Shown one piece after another: positions 44,895 through 56,233 of a DNA stretch of 64,000 nucleotides (positions are counted from its first letter, which is position 1; each line of letters begins with the position of its first letter). The translations under genes were made by a program, and so were the position numbers. The stretch is from Gliomastix tumulicola (Eukaryota > Ascomycota > Sordariomycetes > Hypocreales > Bionectriaceae): assembly GCA_001599755.1 (NCBI GenBank), contig BCHX01000003.1, forward strand, positions 2,825,289 through 2,889,288. The letters are read 5' to 3'. Under the pieces are notes generated by a model. It saw only the letters and a program-made list of their open reading frames with translations. It searched no databases and had not been told where the DNA came from.

Positions 44895-46116
44895 TGATGT
44901 TGTTCTCTGCCTTCTCTTCTTCTCTCCCTAATTCCAGGCCTTCTTTTTATTCAAAATTACTTCCGCCTGGAAACGATACCGATTTTTCTTCATCCTTTTT
45001 CTTTTTTCGCAACGCAGCAGCTCTGTTACAGCTTCTGCGATGATCGATACTCTTTTTTTTTCTCCCACTTCACGAGGTCATGCAACCAGCCTTCTCTGAC
45101 GAAGCGCCTTCTCTCATGCCGAGTTGACTGCTAGTAGCTACTGCTATTTTCACACCTGATTTGCATTTTACTTGGGACGTGGATGGGTTGTTCTTCTTTT
45201 TTCCACAGCTATGTCCATGTCCACATGACTGCCATGTACCTTTGGTTCGATTTTCATAACTAGTTTCTTCGATATACCTCATTCTTCTTTTCTCTCGCGT
45301 TTGGCACTTTAGGATGCCGGTCTCGGTCCAGGCTTTGTGTGGGCTTCCAGTTGCTACTGGTAGGATTGTGAAGTGGCGGGATCTGATCTTGCTGGACGCG
45401 GGGGCTCGTCGTTTGTTCCCGAGGCAAGGCTATGCATATGCAGGATGCATGACCTTGCATAGACGCCTACTAGATAGTAAAGCAACGTAACAAGTCCATT
45501 GAGAGCGAAGCTGTAGACTGTGCTGCAGGTTCAAGTTGTCTGATGCGGGTACCCGAGCATTACCGCCGATTCCCAGCATTTTAGCTGCCGATGCGGGGTA
45601 GACGGAAGTACCTTAAACCTTTTTCGATCGTCATCCCATCCCACTCGCTAACGACAGAAGAGCACCTCACCGACTTGAGCCCGAAAAAAAATAGTAGACG
45701 ATAATTTACGGCGGTTGGCCTTTATCGGGGACTCCATTATTCTCGTATTCAGTCACTCTCACGAGCTCACGAGCTTCATCCCGCAATCCCTCAACCCTCA
45801 TGCTTCCCTCGGCGAACCGAGTGGGAACTGGCATCTGGGCAGGGAAGGTGTCCCGTGGATTTCCTCGACGTACCAATTTCTCCCCCTCCAATTTGCACTT
45901 TTCCCCCTTCCCTCGCTCCGTCTGAGGTGAGACAACGAGTCAGGGACGCTCATCCTTCGTAGCAAGCGACACTCGGGGCCAGATATACGGACGTGCTCTC
46001 CCGTGTCCTGCCTGCCTGCCTTCTTTCGGAGGGGCTCCCAGATTGACAACTGAACTTGCCAAAAGAAAAAAAATACGCCTAAAAGGACACCAGCAAGGGA
46101 GTTAAGCTCAACCACC
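44895..46116. other. Spacer between the Flo11-like gene and fluG
   Basis: 1.2 kb: T-rich 3' flank of the upstream gene (poly-T runs around 45050), then the fluG promoter. A run of A (about 46063) lies close to the fluG ATG. No supportable gene or RNA was seen. Confidence 0.5.
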
Positions 46117-48738
46117 ATGGCTCAGGACGGCGTCACCAGCGTCCTCGAGGCCATCCAGCGCACGCCCATCATCGACAACCACGCCCACCCGCTGCTCAAG
46201 CGCTCTGCGCAGGAGCTCTACCCGCTGCAGGCCATCGCCTCCGAGGCCCACGGGGACGCCATCGTCGACAGCCACCAGTCGCTCGCCCACATCCGCGTCG
46301 TCAACCAGCTCTCGCGCGCCCTTGGCTGCCGGCCGACCTGGGAGGCCGTGGCCGAGGCCATCAAGAAGCGCCGCCTCGACGGGTACGATGACTGGGTGCG
46401 GACCTGCATGAAGGGCATCGCACTCGTGCTTGTCGACGACGGGCTGGACCAGCCCGAGAACGCGGAGCCGTGGCACTACTTTGACGACTTCACGGGGGGC
46501 CACAGCCGGAGGATCGTGAGGATCGAGGCGACGGCCGCGAAGCTGATTGAGGATGCGTCCATGACGTTTATCGATGCCAAGGATGCCTTCACCGCCGTTA
46601 CGGGGCGCTTCGAGCGTGAGATGGAGACGTCGGTTGCGGACCGCGAGGTCGTCGGGTTCAAGTCCGTCATCTGCTACCGAACGGGGCTGGCTGTCCCGCC
46701 TGAGAAGGACGTTGACGAAGCCTTGAAGGTGTTTGTCGACATCCATCGCCAGATTCGGGCTGACACTTTGAGCAACGCCGGACGGCCCTTCACAAGGGTG
46801 AACCACAGGGGTCTCAACGAGTACTTCGTCCACCTCCTGGCCGAGGTGATCCGCGGTAGCAACCAGAGGCCCAGGAAGCCCGTGCAGTTCCACACCGGGC
46901 TCGGAGACAACGACATCACGCTCACCTCGGCCTCCCCCTCCCACCTGCAGCCGTTCATCCGTGCTTACCCCGACGTGCCTGTCGTGCTCCTCCACGCGGG
47001 TTATCCATTCACGCGCGAGCTCGGGTACCTGGCCGCCATGTATAGCAACGTGTACGCGGATATTGGCGAGGTGTTCCCCTTCCTCAGCAGGGACGGTCAG
47101 GAGGCGGTGATCCGCCAGATTCTCGAGCTCTGTCCGCATTCCAAGATCATGTGGAGCACGGACGGGCACTGGTTTCCTGAGACGTACTTTGTGGCCGTGC
47201 AGCAGATGCGGGAGGCGCTGTCTACCATTCTCCCGGAGTATGTGCGCAAGGGCGATCTCACGCCAGCCCAGGCCGTGGAGCTAGTCGAGGACATCCTATT
47301 CAACAACGCCAACAGGGCGTACGGGTTGGACCTCCACCTCAAGGACACGAAGAAGGAAGTGGCGGCGATGAATCTGAGATTAGAAAATGGGGTCAGGCTT
47401 CAGGAGGAGGCTATACAAAGTCTGTCCAAGTACATGGGAGGCCAGAGTGATGGCGAGGATGAGCCCAAGTTCCTGCGCATCTACTGGAACGACATGACGG
47501 CCACGCCGCGCATGAGATCGGTGCCGATGAGGAGGGTGATAGCAATGCTGCGGAACGGCGAGAAGCTGTCGTTTGGTGTCACAAAGGCGAGCATGGGGCT
47601 AACCCAGGTTGACATGCCTGCGGCGGGTGTCTCACCCTCGGGCGAGTACCGTCTGCACCCGGACCTCAAGACATTGAGACCCGGGCCGCGGAGGGGCCAG
47701 CTCGTCGCGAGGGGAGACTTCCGCGAGCAGGACGGGTCACCTGTGGACGTGTGCCCGCGGACCTTGCTCAAACGGACGCTTGGGTATGCTGAGAGTAAGA
47801 ATCTCAGATTCCTACTTGGGTTCGAGATTGAGCTGGTTATCATGCGCAGGGTGGATGGAGGGCTGGAACCCCTTGACACGGATGGGCATGCCTGGTCTGT
47901 CGGCAGGGCAATGGACCATGATGCTGCGATCGAGGTGCTCGAGCCTGCGATAGCAGCACTGGACGAGGCAGGTGTCTACATTGATGTTGTGCATCCAGAG
48001 AGTGCACCGGGGCAGTTCGAGGTCGTCCTGCCCAAAGCACCTCCTCTGGAAGCCGTGGACACGCTACTGTATGCGCGTGACGTCCTCTCAGCACATGCCT
48101 CAGCCAAGGGGTACCGGATGACGCTCCATCCCAAACCGTTCGCTATGGCTTGCGGGACGGCCGCACACGTGCATATCTCGATATCCTCGCCCAACGGGTC
48201 GGACGCGGGTGTCTACGAGGCTTTCTACGCGGGCGTGCTGTTCCATCTACGGGCCATCAGCGCCTTCGCTTACAGCAGCGTGGCGAGCTACGAGCGGGTA
48301 CTGGACGGGACATGGTCGGGCGGGACGCACATCGGCTGGGGCACGCAGAATAGGGAGACGCCGCTGCGCAAGGTGGAGGGCAGCCACTGGGAGGTCAAGT
48401 GCATGGACGGCATCGCCAACCCCTATCTGGCGCTGTCGGCCATCATCGGAGCCGGCGTGCGCGGAGTGGTGAGGCGGCGGACGCTCACGTGGCGGGACTG
48501 CGGCGATGTCGCGCCGTTCGAGCTGCCGGAGGCGGGCCGGAGAGCACTGGGCATCGTATCCAAGATCCCCGGGTCGCTGGAGGAGGCACTCGAGGCGCTC
48601 CAGGCGGACGGGGAGTTGGTCGAGGTGATGGGGAGGACGCTGGTCGACCGATATGTTGCGGTCAAGGAGGCTGAGATGCAATTCTTGAAGGGCATGTCGG
48701 ACCCGGAGAGGAGGAGTTGGGTCATGGAGAGATACTGA
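46117..48738 (+). CDS. fluG: FluG: amidohydrolase-glutamine synthetase I fusion, 873 aa
   Basis: Single exon; ATG in a good context (ACCACCATGG). Residues 1-430 form a metal-dependent amidohydrolase (TIM-barrel) domain with the HxH pair in IIDNHAHPLL (H22, H24), VPVVLLHAGYPF and WSTDGHWFPETYF. Residues about 450-873 are a glutamine-synthetase-I-like domain with GFEIEL (acidic pair E570/E572), HPESAPGQFEV, AAHVHISI and ANPYLALSAIIGAG. This two-domain layout and the length fit Aspergillus nidulans FluG (about 865 aa), a cytoplasmic protein needed for the extracellular signal that starts asexual sporulation (family knowledge). Whether the GS part is catalytic is unclear. In sordariomycetes the role in conidiation may differ. 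A long antisense ORF (46108-47169, -) is a codon-bias shadow. Confidence 0.95.
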   Translation: MAQDGVTSVLEAIQRTPIIDNHAHPLLKRSAQELYPLQAIASEAHGDAIVDSHQSLAHIRVVNQLSRALGCRPTWEAVAEAIKKRRLDGYDDWVRTCMKGIALVLVDDGLDQPENAEPWHYFDDFTGGHSRRIVRIEATAAKLIEDASMTFIDAKDAFTAVTGRFEREMETSVADREVVGFKSVICYRTGLAVPPEKDVDEALKVFVDIHRQIRADTLSNAGRPFTRVNHRGLNEYFVHLLAEVIRGSNQRPRKPVQFHTGLGDNDITLTSASPSHLQPFIRAYPDVPVVLLHAGYPFTRELGYLAAMYSNVYADIGEVFPFLSRDGQEAVIRQILELCPHSKIMWSTDGHWFPETYFVAVQQMREALSTILPEYVRKGDLTPAQAVELVEDILFNNANRAYGLDLHLKDTKKEVAAMNLRLENGVRLQEEAIQSLSKYMGGQSDGEDEPKFLRIYWNDMTATPRMRSVPMRRVIAMLRNGEKLSFGVTKASMGLTQVDMPAAGVSPSGEYRLHPDLKTLRPGPRRGQLVARGDFREQDGSPVDVCPRTLLKRTLGYAESKNLRFLLGFEIELVIMRRVDGGLEPLDTDGHAWSVGRAMDHDAAIEVLEPAIAALDEAGVYIDVVHPESAPGQFEVVLPKAPPLEAVDTLLYARDVLSAHASAKGYRMTLHPKPFAMACGTAAHVHISISSPNGSDAGVYEAFYAGVLFHLRAISAFAYSSVASYERVLDGTWSGGTHIGWGTQNRETPLRKVEGSHWEVKCMDGIANPYLALSAIIGAGVRGVVRRRTLTWRDCGDVAPFELPEAGRRALGIVSKIPGSLEEALEALQADGELVEVMGRTLVDRYVAVKEAEMQFLKGMSDPERRSWVMERY

Positions 48739-51047
48739 GTGTTAGATAGCATACATACTTACTTACTAGCAAGCCTTATTCGATCAATCTTTCTCTTGCC
48801 CCTCCTACGTCGGTCAATGATTGAGACATGGCCGCTTCCAGTATAGATCATCATCGCCAGCCTCACTGATCCCTCTCGGAGGTCTTGGACTAGCGTGATG
48901 CTTGTGTGAGACAGCGCCCTCAGCGCCCGCCCTCCTCTATAGGCTAGAATAAATTTTTTTTCAGGTGGCTATTACGGGTGAGACACCGCCAGCAGAGTTT
49001 GGAACAAGCGCTGACATGTTGTGTTAGATTCCCACGCAACTGCTGACTACTAGCGAATTAATAAAAGACACGAAGCGCTCTGTCGCAAGCCCCCAAACGG
49101 CCCCCTCTCATGCATGTGCGTGCAAGTAGAGGGAGCACATATGCAGGTCTCGGTCGACGGAAGCAGCTCTGGCGAGGTAGGTATGCACATGAGGTGGCGT
49201 CTTCTCGCTAAGGAGGGTCTGCAGAAGGGGGAAGGGAGGGAGGGGTTCTCGGTGCTGACTTGCACCAACTGAAAAGTACTTTGCAGGGGGGTAAGTAAGC
49301 CACTAATATCCCGTGGGTTGGGAGCCACGTCGAGGGAAAAGGCCTCCCGTCCCAACAGGCGGGAAATTTTCTGGGAAGTTCGAAAGGGCCAAGGGCAGCG
49401 AGCGGGCTGTTTGTTGGTTTAGATTTGGGGTGGTGGAAACTCACGATTCAACGCGGGAGGGCAAAGTGGAAGAAGGAGGACGACGGAGAAATGCGATGGG
49501 TGAGACCTAAGGCATACGAGGAGTAAGGGACCCGACGATCACTTGTTGGACGGTCCATCAAGGAACCCGGACCCGAGTCAACATCTTCTTTTTTTTTTCC
49601 CTTCTTAATTCCTTGGGCCACGGGGCGTGCGCTGAGCCTTGGCTTCGCCCGGAGAGCCAGAGCGAGAAAAAGAGGGGACAGGTCTAGGTGGTTTCTCTCC
49701 GGGGTTCCTTGGAACTGCGCATCGAGAAATTCGCAGATTCGCCTGCTGAATCCTGATCAAAGGGCCAAGGCGAGCTGGGTTGGAGCGATCTCGATAATAT
49801 TATGCTGACCTGAGCCATTTGGCTGGAGTTGATGGGCCGAGGGGACCTGGGGCGGCGGTAGTGCTGACCCGAGCGCCATGCGGATTCAGGCGGCAGGTGC
49901 CAGGTATTCGAGGTAATGAGTACGCGTCCTGCAAGTACCCGGGATAAGGTTCCCCCCCTGTAGGTGCTAGCAGCGGAGCGGTCGGTCCCCCTGTCAAGAG
50001 CCCCAAAAAGGTGGCCAGAGGGTGCCAAAAGGTGCCAAAAGGCGCGAGGGAGATCCCCACCCGAGCCACTGAACTCGTTGCCCCACGGTCTCGACCACGG
50101 TCGACAGTTGATGGGCCTCGAGTCTGCTGTCTTGAATTCTTTTGGGTGAATCGCGCTCCCAGACTCCCGCTTCCCCTTCTGTTGCACCAGCTTTTGCACC
50201 AGCAGCACACACACACACGGTCTACCTACCTCCCTACGTGCCTACAGGACCGAACGCGTTGCTCTCTCAGCCTCTGTCTCTACCTCCCTCACTCCCTTGT
50301 CCCTGTCACCTGTCACCCGCTCCTCGCCCGTATCGCCTGGTATCACCGTATCGGCCAGTCACAGGCGCAGCTGCGCAGTGCGACAGTAGCACCGTTCTGT
50401 CTCATCCCATCCCATCTCCACTGTCAAGGGACGGGCGAGCTATACTCGCTCTGGCCGGCCGATTGATACCGTCCTATCCATCCTCGGTCGCCTGGCCAGT
50501 AATTCGCTTCCGCCCTGCACTTTCTTCCTCCTTCTGGCTACTCTTCCATCCCTCTCTGACTTTTTTTTGTTGCTGCAACCCTTCCTCGCCATTCTGTCCT
50601 CGACGGGCCTTTCCCCTCCCTCCCCGGACCCAACCACGGTGTTTTTTTTCCCTTCATCGATGATCATTCCTTCAAATCTTTGGCCCACCACCACCAGTTG
50701 ATCGACGTCCACTCTTTCCCGCGCCCATCAATCTCCATCCAGCAGCGAACACCCCAGCTTTGGCGACCCGATTTCTCGTCCCGTCGTACGTACATGTCGT
50801 CTACCGTGACGATCCCGCCATTCGTCTTTCCGATGGGCTGTGCACAGCAACGACGACTCTGAGAACGAATCAACTCTCTCTCTCCCTCCCTCTCCCTCCC
50901 TCTCTCTCCCGTCGTCCCTGCCTGCCGGCCCGCCGGAGATACAATCCCTCACGAAGCACAGAGCAGAGCACAAGAGTCCGGGTTTCACAAGGACGGTTCA
51001 CAAACACGGCACACACACACGAACGCACAGAACCGACGGGGGGAAAG
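48739..51047. other. Intergenic region and long leader upstream of the histidine kinase gene
   Basis: 2.3 kb without a supportable gene. The distal half is ordinary spacer. From about 50150 to 51047 the + strand is strongly C/T-rich (CCTCCC, TCTCTC runs), which fits a long pyrimidine-rich 5' leader and promoter for the kinase at 51099. Confidence 0.55.
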
Positions 51048-51086
51048 ATGCAGCTACAGGCCCCGCGGCCCTGCTCCCTCCCCTAA
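51048..51086 (+). promoter_or_regulatory. Upstream ORF of 12 codons just before the kinase start
   Basis: ATG at 51048 opens a reading frame, MQLQAPRPCSLP, that ends in TAA at 51084-51086, 12 nt before the main ATG at 51099. If the leader includes this stretch, translation of the kinase would depend on leaky scanning or reinitiation. The ATG context (GGGAAAGATGC) has an A at -3, so it should be recognised fairly well. Confidence 0.6.
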
Positions 51087-51098
51087 GCGTCGCCGAGA

Positions 51099-54000
51099 AT
51101 GAGGATCGCCATCCGCGAGCAACTCGCCTTGCTTGTCCTGCTCTGCGTTCTCATCGCCCTCGCCATCGTCTCCGTCCCGACATGGCTCTACGTCTACGAC
51201 CACATCGCCAACACCCTGCGCGAAAACCTCGCCCTCACGGCCTCGCTCAAGGCCTCCCGCATCACCTCCGAGCTCGAGCTGATACAGACGAGCTGCTACA
51301 CCATCTCCTCCCGCGTCCTGCTCCAGAACGCGCTGCAGGCGTATCATGATGGCGGGACACCGGACTGGGACGATGCGGCTCTCGATCTGAGGAGCGCGCT
51401 GAGCGTCACGACGAGCTCGGGGCTGCTGCAGGCGAGGCTGTTCCCCAGGAATGCCACCGGCCCCGTGCACGGCCTGCTCAACGTGACGGCCACGAATGCC
51501 CCCGAGATCCGGCTGCCGTATGAGACGACGAGGAGCGGCGACCCCGCCACTCTGAGCGACTCCGATGCCGGCTACCCTCCGGAGCTCTACCCCAACATCA
51601 CATACGTAAACCTGGACCGCGTGAACAACATCAGGCCTAATTCCACCGCCTGGGCCGCCGAGGCCTTCCCCGGCGTTAGGATCTCGAGGGATGGGGGCCT
51701 GCTGCTGGGGCCGACGGTGCTGAACGAGACCACGGCCCTCATGTCCATCTCCATCCCCATCCGCGACAACGACGACAACTTCATACTCGGCTACATGACC
51801 GTCGTCGCCCTGGCCTCGTCCATCATCAGCGTCAGGGACTCGCGGGAGGGACTTGACAGCAGCGGCATGGTCCTCGTCGTCGGGCCCGACACGCCCTGGA
51901 ACCGGTTCGACGCGTCGCAGCCGGCGAGCAATGCCACCTACAAGCCGGACAAGGAGCAGTTCGGCAACGTCGAGGTCCACTATGTCCTCCCTCCCGTCAT
52001 GAACAACAAGACACGGGGCCGTCATGAGGAGCTCCTTTCAAAGGACGGCGTCAACCACGAGACCTTCCAATTGAAGGAGTACCAGGCGGCCCTCAACGCT
52101 TTTGCCGAGCAGGTCGACTCGGTTAATAACGCCAGCGCCATCCTCGGCACCAAGAACGAGCAAGGTGTCGAGGTAGCTGTCGGCTACGCGCGGACGCAGA
52201 CGCCGCTCGTCAACTGGACTGTCATCGTCGAGAAGTCCAAGCACGAGGCGTGGCAGCCGATACAGACGCTGCAGAACATCCTCCTCGGTACCGTCTTTGC
52301 CACAGCTGGCTGCCTCACGCTGCTCATCCTTCCCTTGGCACACCTGGGCGTCCTGCCCATCAGGAAGCTCAAAGCCGCCACAGAGACGAGCATCAGCCCG
52401 CCGGGCTACGAGGACTCGTTCATCGATTCGGACTTCGAGGACGAGTCACCTGGATCCGGACGCCTGAGTTCACAGCGCTCCCGGAAGGGCTTCATGGCCA
52501 AGATTTCCCGCTTCATGAGGCGGAAAATGCCCACTAACACGTCAGACCAGGACAGGGCACGACGCATCTTCAAGATCCCCGGCAAGGTCGAGCAGGGGAA
52601 GCACTACGTCACAGACGAGCTCACAGAGCTCACAAGGACCTTCAACGACATGAGCGACGAGCTCGTGAAGCAGTACACGCTGCTGGAGGACAAGGTCATC
52701 GAGCGGACCAGGGAGCTCAACGAGAGCAAGAAGGCCGCCGAGGCGGCCAACGAGAGCAAGACGCTCTTCATCGCCAACATCTCGCACGAGCTCAAGACGC
52801 CGCTCAACGGCATCATGGGCATGTGCGCTGTCTGTATGGAGGAGAGCGACATTTTTAAGATTAAGCAGTCGCTCAAGACGCTGTACGAGTCGGGCGACCT
52901 GCTGCTGCACCTGCTGAATGATCTGCTGAGCTTCTCCAAGAACCAGATCGGGCAGCAGCTCACGATGGAGATCAAGGAGTTCAAGCTCACCGACATTCGG
53001 TCGCAGATCCTCGCCATCTTCGACAAGCAGGTGCGAGAGGGCCAGATCGACTTTGGGGTGCAGTTCATCAACACCCTAGATGTGCCTGCGAAGACCTCGA
53101 GTATTTCGGAGAAGGACGTTGAGAGCAAACTGGCGATGGGCAACCAGAGCGGCCCTCTCAAGCTGGACGATCTGACCTTGTGGGGTGACCAGCATCGGAT
53201 TCTGCAGGTCATCATCAACCTCGTCAGCAACAGCCTCAAATTCACACCGGCCAAGGGCAAGGTCGTCGTTCGCATCAAGTGCCTCGGGGAGGACCAGCTG
53301 GCGAACGACGACAGTAGTAGAGCGTCATCCATGTCCCTCTCGGCGTCTCGGAACTCGCGCAATCTGCGATACAGGGGCGGATCGACATCAGGCGCCCCGT
53401 CAACAGCGTCGGCGGCAGGAGCAAGTGCGAACACGTCGTACAACAAGGGAGCGACGGCACTGGCAATCAACCCGATGGACCCCAAGACGTCACCACACGT
53501 CCTCGTGTACGAGAGATCACCGACACCGCCACCGCCAGGAGCGAGATCGTACATCTTTGAGTTCGAGGTCGAGGACACGGGTCCGGGTATCCCAGAAAGC
53601 ATGCACCAGAAGGTCTTCGAGCCGTTCGTGCAGGGCGACCTGGGTCTGAGCAGGAAGTTTGGCGGGACAGGTTTGGGGCTGAGTATCTGCCACCAACTCG
53701 CGGGTCTCATGGGTGGTTCTATCACACTCACCAGCTCTGAGGGCACTGGGACGATCTTCACGATGCACATTCCGTTGAAGATCGCCAGAACCAGGTTAGT
53801 GACGACGACGACGAAGCAAGGCACTGGACCAGAAGAATACTAATCACAAGAGATGTAGTGCCACCCGCCAGCAAAGCATCGATTCCACAACTTACGATCC
53901 CCACCGAGAAGCAAGCAGAGTTGCAGAGAACGGCGCGGCAACCTCTTTCAACCCCCAACCCCGCCTTGTCGGCCTCAGCCAACCCTACTTCACCGTCGAC

Positions 54001-54681
54001 CCCCACGCGGCACAGACGTCCCAGGGCATTAACATGACACATCTTCAGAACGCGGGGAGCAAGCTCAAGGTCCTCGTCGCCGACGACAACTCGACCAACA
54101 TCGAGGTCGTCAGCCGCATGCTCAAGCTCGAGTCCGTCTACGACGTGACGGTGGCCAAGGACGGGCAGGAGGCGTACGACCTCGTCAAGGGGTCCATGGC
54201 GAAGAACGAGATCTTCGACGTCATATTCATGGATGTCCAGATGCCCAACGTCGACGGTCTGCAGAGCACGAGGCTCATCCGCAGCATGGGGTACAAGTCG
54301 CCCATCGTTGCGCTGACGGCCTTCTCCGAGGAGAGCAATGTCAGGGACTGCATCGACTCGGGCATGGACGAGTTCCTGTCCAAGCCCATCAGGAGACCTG
54401 CGCTGAAGCAGGTCCTCAAGCGGTTCGCCACCATTCCTGAAGAGAACGAGGCATCTCCGGAAGAGAAACCCTCACGGGGGAAGAAAGGAAAGGGATCGGC
54501 TGAGAAGAGGAAGAGCAAGAAGGACTCGCCCTCAGTGCCGAACGGAGGACCACACTCGCCTCCGACACCTCCCCCGACATCTCTCGAGGAAAACGAGAAG
54601 ACCCTCAACGGCACGACACAGCCGGAACCAACAACAACAACAACATCACCAGAACCACCTCTACCCATCAAATCCGAATAA
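51099..54681 (+). CDS. SLN1: SLN1-type hybrid histidine kinase (osmosensor), 1172 aa, two exons
   Basis: Exons are 51099-53794 and 53859-54681. The 64-bp intron has donor GTTAGT, a perfect TACTAAT branch site and acceptor TGTAG, joining as KIARTS | ATRQQSID. The N-terminus has a membrane segment (about 8-33), an extracellular part of ~360 residues with many N-glycosylation sequons (NAT, NVT, NIT, NST, NET, NWT), and a second membrane segment (about 393-415). A HAMP-like and coiled-coil linker follows, then HisKA with [15 protein letters not shown] (phospho-His about H563), HATPase with [19 protein letters not shown] and FGGTGLGLS, and a receiver with [15 protein letters not shown] (phospho-Asp about D1024), LTAF and SKPI. 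This is the group VI layout of yeast Sln1, which controls the HOG MAP-kinase pathway through Ypd1 (family knowledge). The tail is Pro/Thr-rich. The intron separates kinase from receiver exactly (see findings). Confidence 0.94.
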
Positions 54682-56233
54682 AGAAAGCATGTCCTTAATG
54701 CGGGCCGAACCTCTCGTACTAATACACTATAAATGCGGCGTTACAAGGGGACAAAGCGTCGGCGCCTTTTTTCTTTTTTTTTCTCCCCCTTATTGTTACG
54801 TCTTTTAACAGCAACGGATTACATATACATCGGTAACTTCCGTGACGGCAAAAATCTCAGGGACCGGCTCGGTGTTTTCACGGTCTTTTCTACTTGTTCC
54901 TATTTTCTCTTTTCGTCCGGCATCAGGAGGGACGGCCAACCGGCAGAGGCGTTGTGTGTGATAACTCGGCCTCTTTTTTGAGGATATTTTCTATTTTCTT
55001 ATTCAACTTTTGAACTAGGTATTACTAACTTTTTTGGGAGGGGGGGTTGTTCCTCTTGTGCTCTTTTTTCTAAAGCTGATAAAACGGAAGGAGGGGAGGA
55101 GGAGGGCGGGTTTTTCCAATCCTTGACTGGGAGAAAGGAGGGCATTTATACTTTGTTTCTTCCTTTTTGATGATATCCCAGGATTTTTTTATTATTATTT
55201 TTCCCCCAGACAGAGAGCCTCACTGATATATGAGAATTATGTCAGCTATACGACTGACCCCTTGTCTACGATATGGCGGTCCTTTTGATAATGTGATTAA
55301 TACTTGCGATTGTATTCCAGAAGCTTAACTAGAGCACCTGCGATGAGTGAGTGCATCCATGCGGCTAAAGGTAAGAAAGAACGTGCTGAGGAATAAGAAT
55401 TACCTGGCAGCTGAACTGTATTCTTCCGAGTCAGACGATCACCAGCGGCTAAAGACAAGTAAACTCATGCATGATATGTTCAACGTTTGCTCTCATAGAA
55501 TAAATAATAAACAAACCAGCAGAAACGAAGTGGGAGAACTAAAAACTATGATATCAATAATAACAAAACCCCCCGAACTGAAAAACCGCACGCACTGCCC
55601 GCAGTCCATCCACCCATCCATCTCAAAACAGAAAAAAAAGAGGTTGAAACTGAAAGACCAAAAAAAATAAACTATACCAATACGTCGATAAGTAAAACCC
55701 ATCCCATGCCCAAAACCGAAATCCCTTCCCTGCAAGGGGGGAGAGAGAACTGGCGGGCTTATTTTGTATCGGGGGCATGAAAACCCGCGTGAAAAAAAGA
55801 TGTCCAGACCCGTGTGTGCGTGTGATGATGGTGATGTGATGATGATGATGATGATGATGATGATGAGAATGATGATGAGAATGCGCCAGAAACACACAAA
55901 GTAAAAGAAGAAGAAATCGACCATCGCAGCTGATATATGCCCCCGGGTCGCTCTCACCGACGTAAATCCTGGGAGCCATGCGCCGCGCTCTGAACCCGCA
56001 AAAACAGAAAGACAAGCAAGAAAAAGTCAGAACCAAAAAAAAAAAAAGAGTCAGATAAGAAGGGTGTGCGTTGAGGCAAGAAAGAAAGAGAAAGGGAGAG
56101 AATCATTGCAGGCTCTGCATTAGGACAAAGCTCAAGAGTTCCCGTTGAGGAGACTCAGAGCCCGCTCGAGCGCACGGCGAACTCGGCTTAACGGCCATGT
56201 CAGCAACCGCAGTCAAGAAGAGGAGGAAGACGA
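54682..56233. other. Convergent spacer between the SLN1-type kinase and MAF1
   Basis: 1.55 kb, AT-richer than its surroundings, with poly-T/poly-A runs and a (TGA)10 repeat. It should hold the 3' ends of both genes. ORFs at 55347 (+) and 55493 (-) are low-complexity and not supportable. Confidence 0.55.
55837..55866. repeat. Trinucleotide repeat (TGA)10
   Basis: Ten exact TGA units followed by interrupted GATGAGAATGATGATGAG, in the convergent spacer. Confidence 0.95.

Noticed and set aside
46108..47169. 353-aa ORF (-) antisense to fluG
   Set aside because: Mirror of the strongly G/C-ending codons of fluG; no family features.
51054..52025. 323-aa ORF (-) antisense to the SLN1-type kinase
   Set aside because: Codon-bias shadow overlapping a gene with clear domains.
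52604..53824. 406-aa ORF (-) antisense to the kinase domain
   Set aside because: Composition rich in Ser/Leu with no motif; a shadow of the HisKA/HATPase coding strand.
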